This document shows positions 8,359 to 17,258 of a stretch of DNA of 34,804 nucleotides, piece after piece; position 1 is the stretch's first letter; every line of letters starts with the position of its first letter. Made by a program: the position numbers and the translations under genes. This DNA is from Winogradskyella sp. (GTDB lineage Bacteria > Bacteroidota > Bacteroidia > Flavobacteriales > Flavobacteriaceae): assembly GCF_013042245.1 (NCBI RefSeq), contig NZ_JABDQL010000116.1, positions 1 through 34,804 of the forward strand, in the 5' to 3' direction. The notes beneath the pieces are model-generated. The model was not told where the DNA came from. It did not search any database and saw only the letters and a program-made list of their open reading frames with translations.

Positions 8359-8784
8359 ATGAAAAAGAATATTGTAGGTTATACAGCAGGAGTTTTTGAT
8401 ATGTTTCATGTAGGTCATTTAAACATATTAAAACAAGCAAAAGAGAACTGTGGCTATTTAATAGTGGCTGTTAGTCCTGATGAATTAGTATATTCATATA
8501 AAGGAAAAAAACCAATTATTTCTCTAGAGGATAGAATGGAAATTATTAAAGCCATTAAGTATGTTGACGAAGTGGTTATACAATATGATAGAAATAAGGT
8601 GAATGCATTTCATAAATATAAATTTGATGTCATGTTTGTTGGGGACGATTGGAAAGGAAACGATTTATTCGAAGAAGTTGAAAAAGAACTGATAAAGTAT
8701 GGAAGTAGAGTGCATTTCTTCTCTTACACGAATAAAGTATCTTCAACCAAACTAAGATCCATTCTTAAAGAAGAAATAAAATAA
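8359..8784 (+). CDS. TagD-like CTP:alcohol-phosphate cytidylyltransferase
   Basis: A 141-residue nucleotidyltransferase of the HxGH class. The HVGH motif is at residues 17-20 in GVFDMFHVGHLNIL. VGDDWKG (around residues 94-100) and SSTKLR (128-133) match the glycerol-3-phosphate cytidylyltransferase TagD pattern, including the usual length. The expected reaction is CTP plus an alcohol phosphate, probably glycerol 3-phosphate, giving a CDP-alcohol. The LicD-family phosphotransferase two genes downstream is a natural user of such a donor. Choline- or ethanolamine-phosphate as substrate cannot be excluded. Confidence 0.82.
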   Translation: MKKNIVGYTAGVFDMFHVGHLNILKQAKENCGYLIVAVSPDELVYSYKGKKPIISLEDRMEIIKAIKYVDEVVIQYDRNKVNAFHKYKFDVMFVGDDWKGNDLFEEVEKELIKYGSRVHFFSYTNKVSSTKLRSILKEEIK

Positions 8785-8785
8785 T

Positions 8786-9610
8786 ATGCAGTTTACCTAC
8801 AAACAACTACATAAAATTTGCAAAACAGTTGTAGAAATTAAAGACACTATTACTGCAAATAAAATTTTAGACAACAATACTACTGAAGCCGATTGGGTGG
8901 TTTTTAAGCACGATGTAGAAACCAACGTGTCTAGAGCCCTTAAAATGGCTAGAATTGAAGCGCAGTATGGTATTACGGCAACTTACTATGTGCAGGGCTA
9001 TCTTTTAAAAGACAATGTTGCCTTATTAAAAGAAATAGCCAAGTTGGGGCATGAGGTGACTTACCATTATGATGTATTGGACGCCAACAATGGTGATTAT
9101 ATAAAAGCAAGAGAAGAATTTGTAGATTTTGTTAATGCCTTTGAGGTTAATGGTTTTAATATTGAAACACTTTGTCCGCATGGAAACCCACTCATGATAA
9201 GAAATGGGTGGAACTCCAACAAAGATTTTTTTAGAAATGATGAAATCTCAAAAGAGTTTAGTCACATGTTAGACATAGTTGTGGATTTACCAAAAACTTT
9301 AGTTTCCGAATATAAATATATTTCAGATGCAGGGTTTAAGTTTCAAATTATAGCAAATGTAGAAGATAACGACATTAATAATGGTGAAGATATTCATATT
9401 AAATCCCTCGAAAACTTTGTTGAGATTTTAAAAGAGAATAAAAAGGTGATTTTTAGTACGCATCCTCATAGGTGGAAAACATGTAGTATATCTGCTGTAA
9501 TTAATAAATCCAAGTTCAAATTTATTAGAAGCGTTGCTTTATTGGTGTCTAAAAACAAGGCTATTAAAAAGTTTTTGAGTAAGTTCTACTTTTTAGCAAA
9601 AAAAATATAG
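8786..9610 (+). CDS. Divergent polysaccharide deacetylase-like protein
   Basis: A 274-residue protein with the layout of the NodB-like carbohydrate esterases found in polysaccharide loci. Residues 42-45 (HDVE) would supply the first-motif aspartate. GHEVTYHYD (88-96) gives two histidines of the metal site, though spaced H-x4-H rather than the classical H-x3-H. CPHGNP and a late STHPHRW supply further candidates. No signal peptide is visible, so it would act in the cytoplasm, unlike most peptidoglycan or chitin deacetylases. It is packed between TagD-like and LicD genes (1 and 2 bp gaps), which argues for a shared role in tailoring the repeat unit. Substrate unknown. Confidence 0.65.
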   Translation: MQFTYKQLHKICKTVVEIKDTITANKILDNNTTEADWVVFKHDVETNVSRALKMARIEAQYGITATYYVQGYLLKDNVALLKEIAKLGHEVTYHYDVLDANNGDYIKAREEFVDFVNAFEVNGFNIETLCPHGNPLMIRNGWNSNKDFFRNDEISKEFSHMLDIVVDLPKTLVSEYKYISDAGFKFQIIANVEDNDINNGEDIHIKSLENFVEILKENKKVIFSTHPHRWKTCSISAVINKSKFKFIRSVALLVSKNKAIKKFLSKFYFLAKKI

Positions 9611-9612
9611 CC

Positions 9613-10437
9613 ATGACAGATGAAGAACTTCAAGGTATACACTCAAAAATACTGGTAATTGCAGAGTATTTCGACACATTTTGCAAAGAAAACGGTATAG
9701 AATACTATTTAATGGGAGGCACTGCTTTAGGAGCCATAAGACATAAAGGTTTTATTCCGTGGGATGATGATTATGATACTTTTATGGACTATAAAAACTA
9801 TGCAAAGTTTAAAAAAATAGCCAAAGAAAAGTTAGATACTAAAAAGTATTATTTTCAAGAAGAAGATACGGAGGAGTTTCCTCTTTTTTTTAGTAAAGTA
9901 AGAATGCACAACACAACTTACATTGAAAAAGATGTAATTGGAAGAAATATGCACCATGGCTTGTTTTTAGACGTAATGTGCCTAAACAACACATACAAAA
10001 ACAAAACATTAAGATATTTACAATACTTAGCGGCTAGAATAATTAATGCAAAGGCACTTGAGGAAAAAGGTTATATAACCACAAGCAGAAAGAAAATAAT
10101 AATTCTTAAAATAGCAAAACACTTAATAACCAAAAGGATAAAAAGAAGTTTGCTTAAATTTATAAGACGATTAAACAATAAAGAAACCAAATACATAGGG
10201 CATTTTTTTGGAAGGGCACCATTTAAAAGAACTTCTTTTAAAAGAAGTTTAATAGGAAGCGGTAAGCATGTTAAATTTGAATCTTTATCACTTCCTGTAT
10301 TTACTAATGTAGAAGACTATTTAAAAGTTAGGTACGGTGATAGATTTATGGAGCTGCCTTCAGAGAAAGTTAAAAGTCAATATCCGTCTCACGCCTATAT
10401 TGTAGATTTAGAGAACTCATTCGAAAAATATTTATAA
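9613..10437 (+). CDS. LicD-family phosphotransferase
   Basis: A 274-residue member of the LicD family, which transfers a phospho-alcohol (phosphocholine, glycerol phosphate or ribitol phosphate, depending on the member) from a CDP-activated donor onto a glycan. The nucleotidyltransferase-like core is clear: MGGTALGAIRHKGFIPWDD with the GGT at residues 35-37 and metal-binding acidic residues in DDDYD at 51-55. HHGLFLDVMCLN and a C-terminal VEDYLKVRYGDRFMELP also fit the family. The TagD-like gene upstream makes glycerol phosphate the favoured substituent by inference. The lysine/arginine-rich middle (residues about 150-200) may lie against the membrane. Confidence 0.88.
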   Translation: MTDEELQGIHSKILVIAEYFDTFCKENGIEYYLMGGTALGAIRHKGFIPWDDDYDTFMDYKNYAKFKKIAKEKLDTKKYYFQEEDTEEFPLFFSKVRMHNTTYIEKDVIGRNMHHGLFLDVMCLNNTYKNKTLRYLQYLAARIINAKALEEKGYITTSRKKIIILKIAKHLITKRIKRSLLKFIRRLNNKETKYIGHFFGRAPFKRTSFKRSLIGSGKHVKFESLSLPVFTNVEDYLKVRYGDRFMELPSEKVKSQYPSHAYIVDLENSFEKYL

Positions 10438-10455
10438 AAGTAATAAGCTGTATTT

Positions 10456-10956
10456 ATGAAAATTGGAATTTATTCTGACATACACGATAATATTTCAAAT
10501 TTAGAAAAGACTCTTCAATATTTCAAAAACAATGCTATTGAGCATACGTTTTTTTGTGGTGATTTTTGTTCGCCAATCCCGGCAAAAGTAATTGGTAATA
10601 GCGGCATTATAACACATTGTGTTTTTGGTAATGGTGATGGTGATCGGTATACTATAAAAAACCTTGCTTTTAATCAGTTTAAAAACCTAAAACTTAACAA
10701 TGAATATGCAGTTATAGAACTGAATAATAAGAAAATAGCGATGACGCATTATCCGTTTTATGCAAATTCACTTGCAAGAACAGGCGACTACAACTTGGTG
10801 TTGTGCGGTCACACACACGAAGCTAAAGTTGAGCAGATAAAGGAAACATGGCTTATTAACCCAGGTGAAGTTATGGGTTGGAAAGGAAATGCCTCTTTTG
10901 TTGTGTTCGATTTTAAAAAAAACAGTGTAGAGGTTATTAAGATTGACGATTTATAA
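10456..10956 (+). CDS. MJ0936/YfcE-type metallophosphoesterase
   Basis: A 166-residue calcineurin-like phosphoesterase. Metal ligands are visible in order: SDIHDN (7-12), GD (35-36), GNGD (58-61), a TH in MTHYPF and GHTH late in the protein. The small size fits the YfcE/MJ0936 family of phosphodiesterases. Its place 18 bp after licD and 10 bp before a polymerase-like gene is unusual for a housekeeping phosphodiesterase. It may remove or recycle a phospho-alcohol, or hydrolyse an unwanted CDP- or UDP-linked product; this is inference. Confidence 0.82.
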   Translation: MKIGIYSDIHDNISNLEKTLQYFKNNAIEHTFFCGDFCSPIPAKVIGNSGIITHCVFGNGDGDRYTIKNLAFNQFKNLKLNNEYAVIELNNKKIAMTHYPFYANSLARTGDYNLVLCGHTHEAKVEQIKETWLINPGEVMGWKGNASFVVFDFKKNSVEVIKIDDL

Positions 10957-10966
10957 TTTGTAGTTA

Positions 10967-12220
10967 ATGGACAGTCGTGAATCAAAAATCATCAATAAAA
11001 CACCTTATACCTTCCTTGTTTTATTAGCATTTTTACCATTATTAAATGTAAACACATTATCCATATTAATATTTCTGTTTTATTTTTTTGCGATAGTTTT
11101 TAGAACCAAAATAATAAAAGAAAATTTTCAAAAGATAGGTTTTAAACCATTAATTATTAATGTGTTATTTTACATCCCATTAATAGTTTCATTAACATAC
11201 ACCCCGGTAATAAATAAAGGCTTAGATGTTATTGTGAGAGAAATCTCCTTTCTTTTAATGCCATTAGTTTTATTTTATTCCCTTAAAACCTCCAAAAAAC
11301 TATTAAAAACACTTTCGTTTATTTTTATATTATCTAATACCTTGGTGGTAATCTATCTCTCACTTAAACTAAATCTTTTTGGTGTTTTTCTAGATAATCC
11401 ATCAGAGTTTTTTAATCAACGTTTTTATATAGACATTGTAAAAGAAGATTATAAAGATTGGCACCCGACATATATTGGTTTAAATAATTTAGTTTCGACA
11501 TTAATACTTTTAAATTATATCTTCAAAACATCCAAAGTAAAACACAAAACATTTGCGATAATCATTGTTTTTGTGTTTTTGGTTTTCTCTCTAATATTAA
11601 ATTCTAGAGTAATTTTCTTCATTAACTTGATAATTTTGCCATTATTTGTAATACTAAAACTTAAAAAGATAAAGTATAAAATAGTTACTGTAGCCATTGG
11701 ATTTATTGCATTACTTTTACTGTTTAATATTTCAAAAACTAATAGATTAGGGCGAATTTTTATTGAACCTATAAATAAAGATGTTGAAAGCGTGAGTTTT
11801 AAAAAACTATTTGGGGTAAGGTATGCTATTCAAGAGTGTAGTTTAGAGCTAATATCTGACAAACCTATTCTGGGTTATGGTGTGGGTTATGAGAAAGTGT
11901 TATTGCCAATATATTGCTTAGAAATCAAAAACTTTAAAAATCAATACCTTAATAATAATTATAGTTCACACAGTGTTTATTTGTTTTTGTTGTTTTCGGC
12001 AGGAATACTTGGACTTCTACCCTTTCTGTTTTTAATGTCAAATAACCTAGTCTTAAGTATAAAAAAAAGAGATTTAATGTATGCCTCAATACTGATTATT
12101 TTTACACTTGTTTTTCTTACAGAAAACTACTTTATTAGGATTAATGGTATTTTGTTATTTTCTTTTTTAAATAGTCTCTATTACCAAAAAAACTCAAAAT
12201 ACATTGAAAAAGAGAAATAA
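10967..12220 (+). CDS. O-antigen ligase/polymerase family membrane protein (3 of 3)
   Basis: A 417-residue polytopic membrane protein of the Wzy_C/WaaL type. HPTYIGL begins a periplasmic region after the first helices. The later loop carries KPILGYGVGY and NYSSHSVYLFLLFSAGILG, which resemble the G-x-G and N-x-H-N-x-y-l motifs of ligases and polymerases. It is the third such protein in the locus and the most ligase-like of them. Ligases attach finished glycans to lipid A or to protein, and Bacteroidota use this family for O-glycosylation as well. Its stop codon overlaps the start of the next gene by 17 bp. Confidence 0.75.
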   Translation: MDSRESKIINKTPYTFLVLLAFLPLLNVNTLSILIFLFYFFAIVFRTKIIKENFQKIGFKPLIINVLFYIPLIVSLTYTPVINKGLDVIVREISFLLMPLVLFYSLKTSKKLLKTLSFIFILSNTLVVIYLSLKLNLFGVFLDNPSEFFNQRFYIDIVKEDYKDWHPTYIGLNNLVSTLILLNYIFKTSKVKHKTFAIIIVFVFLVFSLILNSRVIFFINLIILPLFVILKLKKIKYKIVTVAIGFIALLLLFNISKTNRLGRIFIEPINKDVESVSFKKLFGVRYAIQECSLELISDKPILGYGVGYEKVLLPIYCLEIKNFKNQYLNNNYSSHSVYLFLLFSAGILGLLPFLFLMSNNLVLSIKKRDLMYASILIIFTLVFLTENYFIRINGILLFSFLNSLYYQKNSKYIEKEK

Positions 12221-12797
12221 AATCGTAAAAAGGATGTTTGACTTAACATTGTCGTTTATTGGTCTAATTTGTTTTGGATGGCTTATTGTAATAACTGCTG
12301 TAATAGCTTGGTTAGACACTGGTTTAAGTGGGTTTTTTATGCAAAAAAGAGTAGGACAACATGGTAAACTGTTTAAGGTTTTTAAACTCAGAAGTATGAA
12401 AAAAGTTGAGGGTGTTACCACAACAGTTTCAACATCTCATGATCCAAGAATTACAAAAATTGGAAATTTTTGGCGTAAATCCAAGATGGATGAATTACCT
12501 CAATTAATTAATGTGTTTTTAGGTCATATGAGTTTTGTTGGACCAAGACCAGATGTTGAAGGTTTTGCAGATAAATTAATAGGCGAGGATAGAATTATAC
12601 TTTCAATAAAACCAGGTATAACAGGACCAGCTTCAATTCACTATAGGGATGAAGAGGTTATATTGGCTAGACAAAAAAATCCAGAAGATTATAACAAAAA
12701 TGTAATTTGGCCAAAAAAAGTTGAAATAAATAAAGAATACATTAAAAACTACTCTTTATTAAACGATATTAAATATATAATAAAAACAGTATTGTAA
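12204..12797 (+). CDS. Small phosphoglycosyl transferase (PglC-like), initiating enzyme 1
   Basis: A 197-residue monotopic phosphoglycosyl transferase that transfers a sugar phosphate from UDP-sugar to undecaprenyl phosphate. It has one N-terminal re-entrant hydrophobic segment and the catalytic core with KVFKLRSM, the Asp-Glu pair D96-E97 in MDELPQ, and FVGPRPDVEGF. The start used is TTG at 12204, which keeps the basic KKRNKIVKR leader common in the family; an ATG at 12234 is the alternative. It lies immediately before a PglE-like aminotransferase and a PglF-like dehydratase, so its sugar is probably a UDP-4-amino-4,6-dideoxy-GlcNAc derivative. Confidence 0.87.
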   Translation: MKKRNKIVKRMFDLTLSFIGLICFGWLIVITAVIAWLDTGLSGFFMQKRVGQHGKLFKVFKLRSMKKVEGVTTTVSTSHDPRITKIGNFWRKSKMDELPQLINVFLGHMSFVGPRPDVEGFADKLIGEDRIILSIKPGITGPASIHYRDEEVILARQKNPEDYNKNVIWPKKVEINKEYIKNYSLLNDIKYIIKTVL

Positions 12798-12799
12798 AT

Positions 12800-13927
12800 A
12801 TGAACTCTAAAATATGGTTATCCTCTCCACACATGGGAGGTACTGAACAAAACTTTGTTAATGAAGCTTTTGAATCTAATTGGGTAGCACCTCTAGGTCC
12901 AAACGTTACAGGTTTCGAAAACGATTTAGAAGATTATTTAGAAGTAGAAAAACATGTTGCTGCTTTATCGTCTGGTACAGCAGCAATACATTTAGCATTA
13001 GTTCAATTAGGCGTTGGTTTAGAAGACGAGGTGCTTTGCCAAACCTTTACTTTTTGTGGGTCAGCCAATCCCATAATGTATCAAGGTGCAATACCCGTAT
13101 TTGTTGATAGTGAGTACGAAACTTGGAATATGTGTCAAAACCACTTAGAGGCCGCAATTAAGGATCGTATTTCTAAAGGTAAAAAACCAAAAGCAATTAT
13201 TTTGGTGCATTTGTATGGTATGCCATCAAAAATAGACGAGCTTCTAGAGGTATCTAAGCGTTACGAAATTCCGGTTATTGAAGATGCCGCAGAAGCTTTA
13301 GGGTCATCTTATAAAGGTCAAAAATGTGGAACATTTGGAGACTATGGTATTCTATCTTTTAATGGAAATAAAATCATAACAACATCAGGTGGTGGGGCAA
13401 TGGTTTGTAATACAGAAGAACAAAAGAAACAAACCATCTTTTATGCCACGCAAGCCAGAGATAATGCGCCACATTACCAACACTCTAAAGTTGGCTACAA
13501 TTACAGAATGAGTAATATTAGCGCTGGGATTGGAAGAGGGCAAATGGAAGTCTTAGATAAACATGTGGGCCTTAGACAGAAAATGAATAGCTTCTATCAA
13601 GATATTTTTAAGGATTTTGAAAACATTAAAGTTTTTAAAGAAACTAATCAAGATTGTATATCTAATCATTGGTTAAGTTGTATTACTATTGAAAATAAAG
13701 GAGGTTTTAGTAAAGAGGATTTACAAAAATCTATGGAAGCCAATAATATAGAAACAAGGCCACTGTGGAAACCAATGCATTTGCAACCTATATTTAAAGA
13801 GGCCCCATATTACGGCAATAATGAAAGCGAAACTTTATTTAAAAAAGGTGTTTGTCTACCAAGTGGTTCTAATTTAACAAATGATGATAGAACTAGGATT
13901 GCTGAGGTTGTTTCTAAGCTAGCGTAA
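12800..13927 (+). CDS. PLP-dependent sugar aminotransferase (DegT/PglE type)
   Basis: A 375-residue DegT/DnrJ/EryC1/StrS aminotransferase. The PLP-binding lysine is K191 in SFNGNK, followed by TTSGGGAM. The N-terminal WLSSPHMGGTEQNFV and the VIEDAAEALGS motif fit UDP-N-acetylbacillosamine-type aminotransferases. It should convert the UDP-2-acetamido-4-keto-2,4,6-trideoxyhexose made by the next gene's product into the 4-amino sugar, with glutamate as the likely amino donor. The expected next enzyme, an acetyltransferase of the PglD type, is not in the cluster. Confidence 0.9.
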   Translation: MNSKIWLSSPHMGGTEQNFVNEAFESNWVAPLGPNVTGFENDLEDYLEVEKHVAALSSGTAAIHLALVQLGVGLEDEVLCQTFTFCGSANPIMYQGAIPVFVDSEYETWNMCQNHLEAAIKDRISKGKKPKAIILVHLYGMPSKIDELLEVSKRYEIPVIEDAAEALGSSYKGQKCGTFGDYGILSFNGNKIITTSGGGAMVCNTEEQKKQTIFYATQARDNAPHYQHSKVGYNYRMSNISAGIGRGQMEVLDKHVGLRQKMNSFYQDIFKDFENIKVFKETNQDCISNHWLSCITIENKGGFSKEDLQKSMEANNIETRPLWKPMHLQPIFKEAPYYGNNESETLFKKGVCLPSGSNLTNDDRTRIAEVVSKLA

Positions 13928-13996
13928 CATACGCAGGTTATATTTCGCTATTCCCATTATAATTAAGATATTTGTAATAAAGTAATCAATATCTTG

Positions 13997-15952
13997 ATGT
14001 ACAAAAAATTTAAGCAAGCATTATTCTTAGTACTTGAGTCCAGTAAAAAACGACTTAACTTTAAAAACATTGGTTATCTTCCTAGATGGGTAATATTAGC
14101 GTTTGATTCTTTAATTATCGTCATCTCATTGCTTGCCACTAAAATTATAGTTAGTAAGATTAGTAATCAAATTTTTGAGTTTAATTTCACCACAACAGAG
14201 TTAGTAATCATATCAGTAAACATTATCTTTTTTATATTGTATAGAACTTATGCGGGCTTAATTAGGCATTCTACATTTTTAGATGCCGTTAGGTTTCTAG
14301 TAGCTACAATATCAACTGTAATTGTAATTTTAGTTGTTTACTATATTTATTACCTATACAAATCAGCAGAGATAATTTTTATTCCGTCATTACTTATTTA
14401 TTCTGTCATTTCTTTTTGTGGCCTATTTCTATTTAGAGTCGTTGTTAAGCAAGTGTTTGAAGTTTATATAAGCTCTAGTCAAAAAGAAGGTGAGATAAAT
14501 GTCTTAGTATTTGGAACAGACGATAACGCTATTGGGATAGCTAGTGCATTAAAATCCAAAAAACCTCACCGATATAATGTATTAGGATTTATAGATAAAG
14601 GCGACAAAAACAAGAGTAAACAAATTCTAGGTTTACCAATAATTAATATAGAAAGAAATATAGCTGTGACTTTAAGAATATATAAAGCTCAAGCCTTAAT
14701 TCTTGCCGATAAGGAGATAACAAAAAGAGAAACTGTAGCCATTATTGATAAATGCTTGGATTATAACTTAAAAGTATACCGAGCTCCTTTATTGTCGGAC
14801 ATAGAGGAGAATAAAAATATAACAAGTCAGATTGAGAAAATCCAGATTGAAGATATTTTAGAAAGAGATCCTATACAATTAGACAATAAGTTAGTTGCTA
14901 AGGAAATTTTTAATAAATGTGTTTTTGTCACTGGTGGTGCAGGCTCAATAGGAAGCGAAATAGTTAGGCAAGTCGCAGGATATAAACCCAAAATATTAAT
15001 CATTATTGACCAGGCAGAATCTCCTCTTTATGATATACAACTCGAAATAAAAAATAACTTTCCGAAATTAAATTTTAAGGCTGTAATAAATGATATAAGA
15101 GATTTTAATAAAACAGAAATGTTATTTCAACAGAATAATCCAGATGTAGTTTTTCATGCGGCAGCTTATAAACACGTACCCTTAATGGAAAGTTATCCAT
15201 ACGAAGCTATATTTGCAAACGTGTTAGGCTCAAAAAACATTGCAGATTTATCACTAAAATACGATGCTGCAAAGTTTGTTATGGTATCTACAGATAAGGC
15301 TGTTAATCCAAGTAATGTCATGGGAGCTTCCAAACGTATCGCAGAAATATATGTACAGGCGCTTCAAGAATACACCAAGAAAGATTTAAAAAAGAATACA
15401 GGCTTTGTAACTACTAGGTTTGGTAATGTTTTGGGAAGTAATGGCTCAGTTGTTCCCTTGTTTAAAAAGCAAATAGAAAAAGGTGGCCCTTTGACAATAA
15501 CACATCCAGATATCATCCGCTACTTTATGACTATTTCTGAAGCTTGTCAATTGGTAATTGAAGCTGGGGCTATGGGTAACGGAGGAGAGGTTTTTATCTT
15601 TGATATGGGTGAAGCTGTAAAAATAATAGACCTCGCAAAAAAAATAATCAGACTGGCAGGTTACACGCCAAATAAGGACATGCACATTAAGGTTATAGGC
15701 TTAAGACCAGGAGAAAAGTTATATGAAGAGTTGCTCAATGACAAATCATCAACTCTACCAACCTACAATGAGAAGATAATGATTGTAAAGGTAGAAACAG
15801 ATGATTATAATAAAGTTTGTAAAGATATTTCTGAGCTTATCGACTTAGCATATACTCAAGACAAAGAAAATATTGTTTCAAAAATGAAAGAAATTGTTCC
15901 TGAATTTGTTAGTATGAATTCAGATTTTCAAAAATTAGATAAAAAGATATAG
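13997..15952 (+). CDS. Membrane-bound UDP-GlcNAc 4,6-dehydratase (PglF/FlaA1/CapD type)
   Basis: A 651-residue protein with four N-terminal membrane helices, a first Rossmann-like domain (VLVFGTDDNAIGIA) and a C-terminal SDR domain. The NAD motif is TGGAGSIG at 312-319. STDKAVNP (431-438) gives the T-D-K catalytic group, and M442-x3-K446 replaces the usual Tyr of YxxxK, as expected in this dehydratase subgroup. It removes water from UDP-GlcNAc to give the 4-keto-6-deoxy sugar used by the upstream aminotransferase. The ATG at 13997 is chosen over the adjacent TTG. A 69-bp gap precedes it, with GATATTTG at 13970-13977 one base from a promoter -7 box, so a minor internal promoter is possible. 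Confidence 0.92.
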   Translation: MYKKFKQALFLVLESSKKRLNFKNIGYLPRWVILAFDSLIIVISLLATKIIVSKISNQIFEFNFTTTELVIISVNIIFFILYRTYAGLIRHSTFLDAVRFLVATISTVIVILVVYYIYYLYKSAEIIFIPSLLIYSVISFCGLFLFRVVVKQVFEVYISSSQKEGEINVLVFGTDDNAIGIASALKSKKPHRYNVLGFIDKGDKNKSKQILGLPIINIERNIAVTLRIYKAQALILADKEITKRETVAIIDKCLDYNLKVYRAPLLSDIEENKNITSQIEKIQIEDILERDPIQLDNKLVAKEIFNKCVFVTGGAGSIGSEIVRQVAGYKPKILIIIDQAESPLYDIQLEIKNNFPKLNFKAVINDIRDFNKTEMLFQQNNPDVVFHAAAYKHVPLMESYPYEAIFANVLGSKNIADLSLKYDAAKFVMVSTDKAVNPSNVMGASKRIAEIYVQALQEYTKKDLKKNTGFVTTRFGNVLGSNGSVVPLFKKQIEKGGPLTITHPDIIRYFMTISEACQLVIEAGAMGNGGEVFIFDMGEAVKIIDLAKKIIRLAGYTPNKDMHIKVIGLRPGEKLYEELLNDKSSTLPTYNEKIMIVKVETDDYNKVCKDISELIDLAYTQDKENIVSKMKEIVPEFVSMNSDFQKLDKKI

Positions 15953-15959
15953 GCATAGA

Positions 15960-17258
15960 ATGAATATAACCGTAGTAGGAACAGGATATGTAGGCCTTGT
16001 CACAGGAACATGCCTTGCAGAAACAGGGAATAACGTACTTTGCATTGATATAGATCAAAACAAGATAGAGCGCATGAAAAAAGGGGAGGTGCCTATTTAT
16101 GAGCCTCACTTAGATGTTATTTTCGAGCGTAATATAAAGGCACAACGTCTTAGCTTTTCAACAGAGTTACAAGACGGCTTAGACCATGGCGAAATTATAT
16201 TTCTAGCATTACCTACACCAGAAGATGAAGATGGTTCAGCAGATTTAAAATATGTCTTAGGCGTAGCGGAAGACATAGGAAAACGTATCAAAGAATATAA
16301 GGTGATAGTAGATAAAAGTACGGTTCCCGTAGGCACTTCAGAAAAAGTCAGAGCAGCCATTTTAAAACACACCCATATAGATTTTGATGTGGTCTCTAAC
16401 CCAGAATTTCTAAGAGAAGGCTTTGCCGTTGATGATTTTCTAAAACCAGAGCGTATAATTATAGGCTCTAGTAGTAACCGTGCCACTGAAAAGATGCAAA
16501 GGCTTTATAAACCGTATGTGCGTTCTGGAAACCCAATTATTGTCATGGACGAAAAATCTGCTGAACTTACTAAATATGCTGCTAATGCATTCTTAGCAAC
16601 AAAAATTACATTTATGAATGAGATTGCTAACTTCTGTGAAAAAGTTGGTGCAGATGTAGATAAAGTTAGAATTGGAATGGGTACGGATTCTAGAATTGGG
16701 AAACGTTTTTTGTTTCCCGGTATAGGTTATGGCGGCTCGTGTTTTCCAAAGGATGTAAAAGCGCTGCATAAATCGGGAAAAAATTCTGATTACGATTTTA
16801 AAATATTAGATGCCGTTATTAAAGTTAATGCTAAACAAAAGCTAGTTTTAATGCCTAAAATTAAATCCTATTTTAATAATGATTTAGTAGGGAAAAAAAT
16901 TGCAGTTTGGGGATTAGCTTTTAAACCTGAAACAGATGATATTAGAGAAGCACCAGCTTTAGAAATGATTGATGCTTTATTGAAAGAAAAATGCAAAATA
17001 ACAGCCTTTGATCCTGAAGCTATGTTTAATGTAAAAGGGAAATTAGGCAGTTCAATTAGTTTTGTAGACAATATGTACGATGCCACTAAAGATGCTGATG
17101 CACTTTTAATTTGTACAGAGTGGAGTATTTTTAGAACACCTGATTTTAAAAAACTCAAAACGTTGATGAACGGAAATGTCATCTTCGATGGAAGAAATCT
17201 TTATGATGTTGATGATGTTATAAACGAGGGCTTTAAATATTATTCTATCGGTAGATAA
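15960..17258 (+). CDS. ugd: UDP-glucose 6-dehydrogenase
   Basis: A 432-residue UDP-glucose dehydrogenase making UDP-glucuronate with two NAD. The N-terminal dinucleotide motif is [17 protein letters not shown], the catalytic cysteine is C261 in GGSCFPKD, and the C-terminal domain holds [17 protein letters not shown]. It is a different branch from the dehydrogenase at 1816. It overlaps the decarboxylase gene by one base (TAATG), so the product is probably channelled directly towards UDP-xylose. Confidence 0.95.
   Translation: MNITVVGTGYVGLVTGTCLAETGNNVLCIDIDQNKIERMKKGEVPIYEPHLDVIFERNIKAQRLSFSTELQDGLDHGEIIFLALPTPEDEDGSADLKYVLGVAEDIGKRIKEYKVIVDKSTVPVGTSEKVRAAILKHTHIDFDVVSNPEFLREGFAVDDFLKPERIIIGSSSNRATEKMQRLYKPYVRSGNPIIVMDEKSAELTKYAANAFLATKITFMNEIANFCEKVGADVDKVRIGMGTDSRIGKRFLFPGIGYGGSCFPKDVKALHKSGKNSDYDFKILDAVIKVNAKQKLVLMPKIKSYFNNDLVGKKIAVWGLAFKPETDDIREAPALEMIDALLKEKCKITAFDPEAMFNVKGKLGSSISFVDNMYDATKDADALLICTEWSIFRTPDFKKLKTLMNGNVIFDGRNLYDVDDVINEGFKYYSIGR

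Noticed and set aside
12880-13107. Plus-strand 75-codon frame inside the aminotransferase gene
   Set aside because: It is an out-of-frame shadow of a clearly conserved PLP enzyme.
15446-17182. Several minus-strand frames of 66-126 codons opposite the dehydratase and ugd genes
   Set aside because: They are antisense to conserved enzyme genes, with no start context or family resemblance.
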